A stretch of 64,000 nt of DNA from Oxyruncus cristatus (Eukaryota > Chordata > Aves > Passeriformes > Cotingidae): positions 1,244,302 through 1,308,301 of the forward strand of contig VXAY01004752.1 in NCBI GenBank assembly GCA_013399855.1, given 5' to 3'. The notes beneath the pieces are model-generated. The model was given only the letters and a program-made list of their open reading frames with translations. It did no database searches and was not told the DNA's origin. The position numbers were made by a program, and so were the translations under genes. Below, one piece after another: positions 56,741 to 64,000 of this stretch (positions are counted from its first letter, which is position 1; each line of letters starts with the position of its first letter).

Positions 56741-59700
56741 TGTAGTTTGGCTTCAGAGCTTGTTCTGCCTCTGCTCTTCTTTCCTGGGCCATCGAATGCC
56801 AGAAAATGTAGAGGAGGAATCTATAACTTGAATTCAGAGGGGACCAGGACTGGCACAAGGGTTGGGGAAAGGGAAGGTCGGAGCAAGGAATCTCCCAAGA
56901 TTATGCCTGAAGAAACAGCATGAAGAAATCGAACAGGACTTACAGAGAGATAGGGACTAATGAATCAAGGGAAACTGAGAGTGGGTACAAGTAGTGGTAT
57001 GGAACAGTTGTCTGGGAAAGGACTGATAGAGCTTGAGATGGGAAATTGGGTGGGATAATAAAATCATCATACTAAAATACATGTATGAGACAGAAACAAT
57101 TATCTGTGGAGACAGAGGAGGGGAGGAGGAAGCAGGGACAGAGGACTGTGTGTGGAGAGGCACATTAACAGGACAAAGAGCGAGGACTCACTGGCCAGGC
57201 CAAAGGAGACAAAGTATTACTAAGAGGAGAAGTGTGACTGGGTGTGAAAGTGGGAACTCGAGTGAGGTGATTCAGAGGAGACCAGCACTGGCAGGAAGGC
57301 TACAGGTGGTTCTGAAACAAGATCAGTTTGAAAGGAGTCAGACATTGGGACAACAGTGGAGAGATCCATTTGTGTCTGGGCTGGAATGAGACCTGGAGCC
57401 AGGGCCACATCATTCCACTGTATCTGAATTCCTCTCCGCCTCTGCAATCCATATCCTAAGGCCAGTGGAGAGAAAATATGGGCTGAGCATAGAAAGAAGG
57501 TGTGTTCATCATTGCCTGCACTTAAGGCATGGGCAGTTTGACCTGCACGTTTTCTAATAGTGTGGAATGGTTGAATTTTCAATTATACTCACATCCTTTA
57601 AGTGTAGTCTTGGGGAATAACATGGAGCAATGGGTTAAGGAGACAGGCAAGGTTTATGCTGTGCAGAAGGGAACAACTTTAGCAGATAAGTAATTAGAGA
57701 TAACAGGGCTGGAGAACGGGGGGGGTTGATAGGTCGTGGCTGAAATACCCACGTCTCTTAGTAAAGACAGGAGGGAAGGGCTGTCTCTGTGCTCTGATTT
57801 TCTCTAATACAGATGTTTGATAATCCCAAAAGAGGTCAAGGCTCTGGTGCTGGGCACTCAACGCTGTTACAGGAAGATGGTATTTGCATTAAGGAGCCTG
57901 CAGTTCAAATAGGCAAGGCAGACACAGAGTGGGAGAGGAGCAGGAGCACTGAGAGGTAAAGCAGGTGGCCATGGTTTGCAGCAAAGCTGATTCCTGAACT
58001 TCTGAATCCCAGTGCACTGGTGTGTCTGTTAAATTGTGCTGCTGTTTGCGCTTGTCCTGGAGCCAAACGGACGTCTGAGGAAATGCTCAAGGCTAAAAGC
58101 ATTGTGGGATTTCTGCCCTAGAAAGCAGAATCAAAAATGGGTTGATTTTACTTTTTAAAAGGCAAATGGATCAGTTCCTATTCTGAATGGTCCTGCTGCC
58201 ACCAGAGCACACAGTGGCTGCTCTGTATGAGAGGAGAAGTGCCATTAAAATGTGACTACAGCCCTCAGTCCTGGTAGGAGATGGAGAGGTACTGAAAGCT
58301 GTTGATATTGGTTGGGAAATACACAGGTTAGCAGGAGTTTTAGCATGTAACAGGACCTAGAAATGTCCTCAATGCTTTGCACAACAGATAAAATAAGTTA
58401 TTAATCACTTGTCCTGAAGATTTATCTAATGCACTGTTGGTCCTACATGAGGAAAGTTAAGGCAGCAAGAACAGAATCATGGAAACACAGATGGAAGGGC
58501 CAGTACATTACCAAATTTGATTTCAGGATTTTGCTGGTCACTTAAAAATAATGGAAGTTTTAAAATGAATATAAGTGAGTTGCTTTCCCATACAGTGATT
58601 GACCGACAGCAATAAACCAATCAGAAGAAGCAAGTATGGGCAGTTATGTCACAACTGAAAAGAATATGACAGCATATGTTTTAGTTGAGTTTGTTTAGGA
58701 CATCCTGCTGCTAAAATCAGCCAACAGAAGGTTGAGTTTCACAAAGGTAACGCTCAGACCATTGGTACTCCATTATATGTTTATTTAAGGTTTCCTCTCG
58801 GTTTACTGATGTAAATGTATTGTTCATTTGTCACATACCAAGCACTGTTGTTTAGTCTCAAGGGAATTACTGCTGCAAATTTAACAACTGTGACATATTA
58901 AAAAGCACATTTAAGGAAGAAATTAAGCGTTGAGAGGATGTGACCAAATGTTTCCGTGGTGTTTTGCCAAAATGTCACTTAAATGCCAAGGCAATTTTAA
59001 TCGGGGTTGCTCTTTCAGAGCTCATCTTGCCCACCAGAAAAAGTAAAATAAATCCTGTCCACATCAGTAGCAGGCAGGCTTTCACTGCACTTGCCAGGAA
59101 ACCGTTTCCTAAGTTTTATTTTCATTTTGGAAACTACTATTAACTCCTGGGTGATGCACGTGTCAGCCCTGTGCCTTACACAGCTGATGGGAGAGGAGGA
59201 AGTCGATAGCTCAGAGTGGGGAAGCAAAAATGTCCAAATTAGATGCCTCATGTAGGCACCTGCATCTCTAATTAACAAGTGGCCCATAATGTCAGGAACT
59301 GATTTTCAGGAAGTTCTTTGTTCTTTGAAAGTCAGGCCCCAAAGTGGGCAATGAAAAATTGAAACCTGAAACATCGATAATGACTTGGGGGGGGAGAAAC
59401 TCGAGCTTGATGTCAAAGCAAATGGTGAATGTGCATGTGCAAGTCTGGGAAACGCTGTCTGTGCTGGTTTTTCTATAATTCTAATTGCTTTTCTGAAGTT
59501 ACCAAAGTGAAATTGGTGCAAGAAGCTCTTTCTCATGGATGATTTTCTATGAGCTTTCTGGGGAAAGCTGGAGTACTGATAGATTGCTGGGAGATACATT
59601 CCCCAAATTAATCCGCGTTTTAAGTTAAGTGTTTTAACCTACAGTAAGTTTTCTAGGGCAGTTTTTCTACCTGTGTGGAAAATGCCACAGCCTAAAATCT

Positions 59701-61038
59701 CCATGTGTGATTTTCCCTGCCCTGAAATCTGGTGCTCCATGGAGTTGGGATGAACTGAATTGCCCCATGAGCACCATCTTCTCCTCACTTTCCTCCAGCT
59801 GCCTGCTCCAGGTGTCCCACTTGCTCTGATGCTCAGGACAGTGGCATGAGGAACAAGCTGGGCTGTTTTCAGGTTAGGATGGCTTGAACCTGCAGATTTA
59901 GCTCAGCCTGGGACTGGTTACCTTGGGCTGAGCTCCTGGGCAGGGCTGTGAAGGGGGAACCAGGAGCGCCCTCAGGACCCTGACAGAGTCGGGATGCTGG
60001 TGCTGATGCAGATCTAAGTGAGCAGTCTGAGAAACAAAGTGATGTTGTGCATCTCACAGGGGTGACTCACCTTGAGATGATCAAGATACTGAAGCACAAA
60101 ACAGCAGCACTGGGGGAGCAGAGATTGGAAACCCTTCCCTACAAGCAGGACTGGGCGCTCTCCCTTCTACAGCAGATTTTGTTTATTTAATTCTCCTGCG
60201 AGGCTGCATGTCCAGGAAAATCTAATTTCTTTACTTTCTCTCTTGAGGCCATTAATTCTTTACAGTTTTGTTTGTTTGTTTGTTTTTGTTTTGTTTTGTT
60301 TTAATTGAAAAATGTGAAAAGAACAGACCTGAGAATTACAACTACCAGAGCCTCTACAATTTTTGGACTTTTCTCCTGAGAAGAGCCTGATCCTGGCACT
60401 TTCTGGAATGTATTTAGCAAAAGCTGGATGCATACGGATCAGTTGTGGGGACGCTGCAGAGGACTGGTAATGCCTGAGGGAGGGATAGTGAGATCCTTTG
60501 GACAGCTCAGGGGCACACTTGTGATTTGGATGCACTTATTTAGCCCTACCTCATTATGGGGACATTACAGCCCGTGGCTTGGCAGCTGCTGTGACATTAA
60601 AATGTATAAGATGTGACCAAAGGAAGCACTTGGCAAAACCTTTTTGGCTTCCCCTGACACAAACAACAGATTTTCTCAACAATTGCAGGCTCTGGCTGGG
60701 GGTGAGTCACTAATTCCTTTAGAAGGATGTCCTGTCCCTGCACTGAGGAGACCACAACTGACTAAATTGAGCCAAGACAGGGTAACCTTTGTGGTTGAGG
60801 GGCACAGTGGGGAATTCCCAGGTGGCTGTCTGAGATGTGGATATGATAACACCGCTGCTGTTCTGTGTGAGAGCTCTGCAGGAGCTCTCTGAACCTGCAC
60901 GGGACAGATCCTCCAGTGCTAGAAACTTCTATGGGCCTTTGGTATCTCTGTAGATAATCTGATTTATTCCATCTGAAAGATCCTCTTTAGGAGCAGATCC
61001 TGGTTCAGATTTTAGTGAGAAGGGAATTTGGGTAGGGT
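56741..61038. other. Non-coding DNA, purine-rich in part, no gene seen
   Basis: The 56820-57300 part is unusually rich in GGA/GAGA words on the plus strand, without clear tandem periodicity. A GTTT/GTTTT repeat lies at 60266-60302. No exon, RNA or transposon body is recognised. Confidence 0.6.
60266..60302. repeat. (GTTT)n/(GTTTT)n simple repeat
   Basis: Four GTTT-type units followed by three GTTTT units. Confidence 0.9.
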
Positions 61039-61140
61039 GCTGAGCCACCTTATCTAGTGAGTGGCATCCCTGCCCATGGCAAGGGGTTGGATTTACATGG
61101 TCTTTAAGGTCCAACCCAGTCCATTCTGTGGTTCTATAAT
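61039..61140 (+). mobile_element. CR1 LINE 3' tail with GTGAGTGGCATCC variant
   Basis: CTGAGCCACCTTATCTAGTG, AGTGGCATCCCTGCCCATGG and TCTTTAAGGTCCAACCC, tail CATTCTGTGGTTCTATAAT. It shares the GTGAGTGGCATCC variant with 5345-5503. Confidence 0.93.
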
Positions 61141-63313
61141 TTGGTAATTTCTGGTAATTCTGGTAGTTTAAGTTTTACCTTGGAATTCAAAGGGGACTTT
61201 GAGCATCCTGTGGTATTCTGGAGATAAAATGTAGCCTTTGTATCTGATAAGCCCTTCATGAAACTTCAGTTTCTACTTTTGAGCTAACCTGGTGCTCAGG
61301 AGCTTTTATACCTGGCCCAAGCTGTAGAATAAGTTCTTTATGTTACCCCTTACTTCCAAAGAGAAAGTGTGGTGAGGCTGTAGCACCACGATGGGTTCAG
61401 AACAATCCACAGAAAAGTGGAGAAGTGAACCTTCATTCCTGGGTGATGCAGTAACAGTTTATCTTGCACAGCCGATTGTACAAAAATATTTATTTCAGTG
61501 AAATTAATTCCAGCTCACTTTTGGTTTCTTCTTTGAGCGTTTTTCCTTGTTCCTTCGTTTGGCTCGTGATGAGGTGAGAGCTGCAGTGCTGCCATGTAGG
61601 AACTCTGGTTTGCAATAACATCACTCCACCAGTGCAGCCTAACGAGGAGCTCCATAAGGCCACAGACACTGATGCACCAGTGATGTCGAAATTCAAGTGG
61701 GAGCGGCTTCACATCTGCCTGGTAATGCAACAAAGCAATATTAACATGCTCATAAAATGTTCTGAAGTCAGTTTGGCTTGGCTGGCCGTGCACACACTCG
61801 AGCCAAAGAGACTGTCCTGAGCGTGGTGTCAGCAGAGAAGCAACACAGAGTGGTAAGTGAGGTTGCAGGACCTGAAGAGATGTTTTAATAGGGCACTTAA
61901 AGTGGCAGAGCTTTGAAAAATCCCTTATTTCTCTGCCTGTGCCTACATGCTCGAAAAAGATGTGAGAAAACCCTGCACACCCAGCACTGTACAGAGTATG
62001 GACATCCTCATCCATATGCTCCCTAAGGAATTCATAGGAAGTTCAACCTTTATTTGAGATTTTTTCCTGAAGTTCACCTCAACTCTGCAATGTTTAGGGA
62101 AGTACTGGTTGAGTACTGTGAGACAGTCACTGTGAGTGCTAAGAGAGGTGAAGAGTGCACTTGACTGCAGTGTGTCCATCTCAAAAAGGCATCAGCAGTG
62201 ATTTTTAACCCAAAACAAATACCATGAACTGATAGGTGGGAACCTGAGGATGTTCTTTTCTGAAGAGGAAAATGTAAGGAAATAGCAACACTGAGTAATT
62301 AAAACGTTGCTGCACCTTCCTAAGGGATGCCTTGAACGCTTCATCTCTGAAAGCCTTAATAGCTGTGCAGGGAGGAGACTCTAATTCAGCCACAGTTTAG
62401 TGGGATCAGTGTAGGAATTAGAGGTTGAAATCCCATTGCCTTTGGGACAGAAGTTTAACTAGAGTGGCTATAACAGTCCCTTCAACACTCATACTTTTTA
62501 CTCCAGCTGAGCTTGCCAGACTGAATCTGTTGGCGTCCCTGATAACTCTGTACGCCTGGATAGATTTTTTTTTTTCGTGCTAGTTTGGGAATTGGTTGTT
62601 CTTTGTATGTGTACTTGCATTTACATGTGAACAAGAATATTTGTTCTTCATCAGCCTTTGTTCTCCTATTTTTAAAAGGCTTACTCATCCCCTCAAAGAT
62701 TAGAATCAGCTCCATCTGATTTAGGTGACAGTTCTCACCCCATGAGCAGCAAGAAATTGAAATGAACTGTTTCTGGAATGAGCCATTGTTGATCCAAGCT
62801 GTCCAGCAAGCACTTGAATAACAAATATCTCTTACCAAACCAGTGTTGGTTCATGAACAGAGAAAAAGAAAGACGTTCGCTGCATTGCTTGTTTGCAAAA
62901 CACAGTTCAGCCCTTTCTTTGCCAAAGCCGAGCTGTCAGGAATTAGATCCTTAACTGCTCGAAAGAAACTCGACTCAATGACTTCGGCGCAGGTGACAAT
63001 TTACATTAAGTGATCATCCAGCCTCAAAGAGCAGCAGGACAGCAGAGTGAAAAAAAACCAAAAAACAAATGATGGGGAATGGCAGCAAAACACAGGACAG
63101 CGAGATTTCCGGGATACACTGCAGGTATGATCGGGGTTTTTGGCAAAGATAAGTTTAGGGGAGTTTTTCGTCTCTTAGTTCCTATTTTGCTTAGTGCTTG
63201 CAAAGATCAAATCTGAAGGTAAATTTGTAAGGAGGGATAATGTGAGAATAGGTGATGCAGGTGATGTTGGTGGGGGGATGGAAAACTTTAGGAACAAAAG
63301 CTCTTCCTCTTGA
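61141..63313. other. Non-coding DNA with unassigned minus-strand frames
   Basis: On the minus strand the frame 62015 to 61515 is open for 166 codons. It is preceded by shorter frames (62179-61943, 62393-62205), and another phase reads a lysine/arginine-rich AKRRNKEKRSKKKPK near 61519-61563. I cannot assign any of these to a family. A decayed retrocopy or transposase is possible; chance is equally plausible. Confidence 0.45.
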
Positions 63314-63515
63314 CAAGGTTCTTCCCCCAGAGGGTGGGTGGCACTGAATAGGCTCCCCAGGGCAGCGGTCACAGCTCCGAGGCTGCCAAAGCTCAAGGAG
63401 TGTTTGAACAACTCTCTGAGGGACAGGGTGGGATTGTTGGGGTGTCCTGTGCAGGGCCAGGAGCTGGACTGGACGATCCTTGGGAGTCCCTTCCAACTCA
63501 GGGTATTCTATGATT
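63314..63515 (+). mobile_element. CR1 LINE 3' fragment ('gtgtcctgtgcagggcc' type)
   Basis: CAAGGTTCTTCCCCCAGAGG, GGCACTGAATAGGCTCCCC, GGGATTGTTGGGGTGTCC and GAGTCCCTTCCAACTCAGG, tail GTATTCTATGATT. Nearly collinear with the copy at 34309. Confidence 0.95.
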
Positions 63516-64000
63516 AATTTTTACCCTTCTTTCTACCACTTGGTTTGCAAAGATTCTCACTTGCAGCCCGAAAAATTGCTGTGCTCATGTTTCTGGGTCA
63601 TCCCCGTTACAGGAACCCCGTCTGACCGAGCACATCACATTTTCCACTAAAGTTGTGTTTATGGGCTTAGCTGGGCAACTGGCTCGAGTATAAAAATCCC
63701 AGGGGTATCAAATGTTAGAAATTAAGTAATTTGCTTGATCTTCTCATCTGTGGTTTGATCATGAGACAGTTTTATAAGGAGCTGTCATGCCCAGGATGCA
63801 GAAACTCTGTGAAACAGTAAATTCTTCAGACCAAGGGAGCCCTGTGAAGTATCCTGCACCTGTAATGTTTGTCCTATTTCTTTGGATAAACTTTTGCCTC
63901 CTTGAACTCAAAACAGATTAAAATGAGCCAAGCTCAGGGGCTGGCTGCTGTGTGTACTGAGGGGGGTAGAGTGAGTGCAAAGTCAAGCAACTGCATGAAG
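63516..64000. other. Unique non-coding DNA, no gene seen
   Basis: No recognisable feature to the window end. Confidence 0.65.

Noticed and set aside
56820..57300. Purine-rich stretch as a tandem repeat or an LTR
   Set aside because: No consistent period, no terminal TG...CA pair and no flanking duplicate could be seen.
1..64000. An undescribed multi-gene system, CRISPR array or prophage
   Set aside because: The repeat content is avian CR1 and related relics. No regularly spaced repeats, operon-like gene sets or bacterial signals are present.
1..64000. Endogenous retrovirus or LTR pair
   Set aside because: I looked for paired terminal repeats and for gag/pol-type frames and recognised none. 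A diverged solo LTR could be missed without a library search.

Overview
The window reads as non-coding nuclear DNA from a bird. The main evidence is the CR1 LINEs: about 19 recognisable 5'-truncated copies lie on both strands. They carry avian CR1 tails (AATCATAGAAT-type ends in minus-strand copies, ATTCTGTGATT-type ends in plus-strand copies) and, in the longer copies, the C-terminus of the CR1 reverse-transcriptase ORF. Base composition is moderate, CpG is scarce except in a few pockets, and there is one 24-base assembly gap. The species cannot be decided from the sequence. I recognise no protein-coding exon of a cellular gene, no tRNA, rRNA or known small RNA, no CRISPR array and no LTR pair. 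The long open frames are either CR1 ORF2 remnants or unassigned frames of a length expected by chance in DNA of this size.

Layout. Positions 1-18360 are mostly unique DNA with five young or mid-age CR1 tails (2951, 5345, 7279, 10069, 14181), a MIR-like SINE relic (17340), old palindromic repeat relics (6338, 8948, 16583) and the sequence gap at 4823-4846. Positions 18361-19885 hold the most informative structure: a heavily mutated CR1 of an old, turtle- or L3-like type, with NYR-, GPVLFN- and VQFW-type reverse-transcriptase remnants, split by a younger CR1 inserted on the opposite strand. Positions 20000-32500 are the longest stretch with little recent repeat. They contain a homeobox/POU motif cluster (24333-24400), a CpG-enriched block (25120-25530), an ancient CR1 tail next to a GC-rich stem-loop (23235-23412) and a juxtaposed acceptor/donor at 30542/30543 that looks like a recursive-splice site. 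Positions 32500-51000 alternate CR1 tails with unique DNA; a chain of three palindromes (33267-33303), an old MITE-like palindrome (33415), two more MIR-like relics (41318, 43295) and a CpG-containing candidate regulatory block (40330-41060) lie here. The best-preserved CR1 (51021-51672, minus) keeps a 193-codon open ORF2 fragment. Positions 51673-64000 contain another candidate conserved block (52440-52720), two acceptor-like sites and four more CR1 tails.

The simplest reading is a gene desert or the inside of one very long intron, with scattered putative regulatory elements between transposon relics of at least three ages. I see no new multi-gene system. The observations most worth checking are the recursive-splice candidate, the CpG block, the chained palindromes, the clustered homeobox/POU element and the nested ancient CR1. 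Conservation calls are inferences from motif content only, because no alignment could be run.
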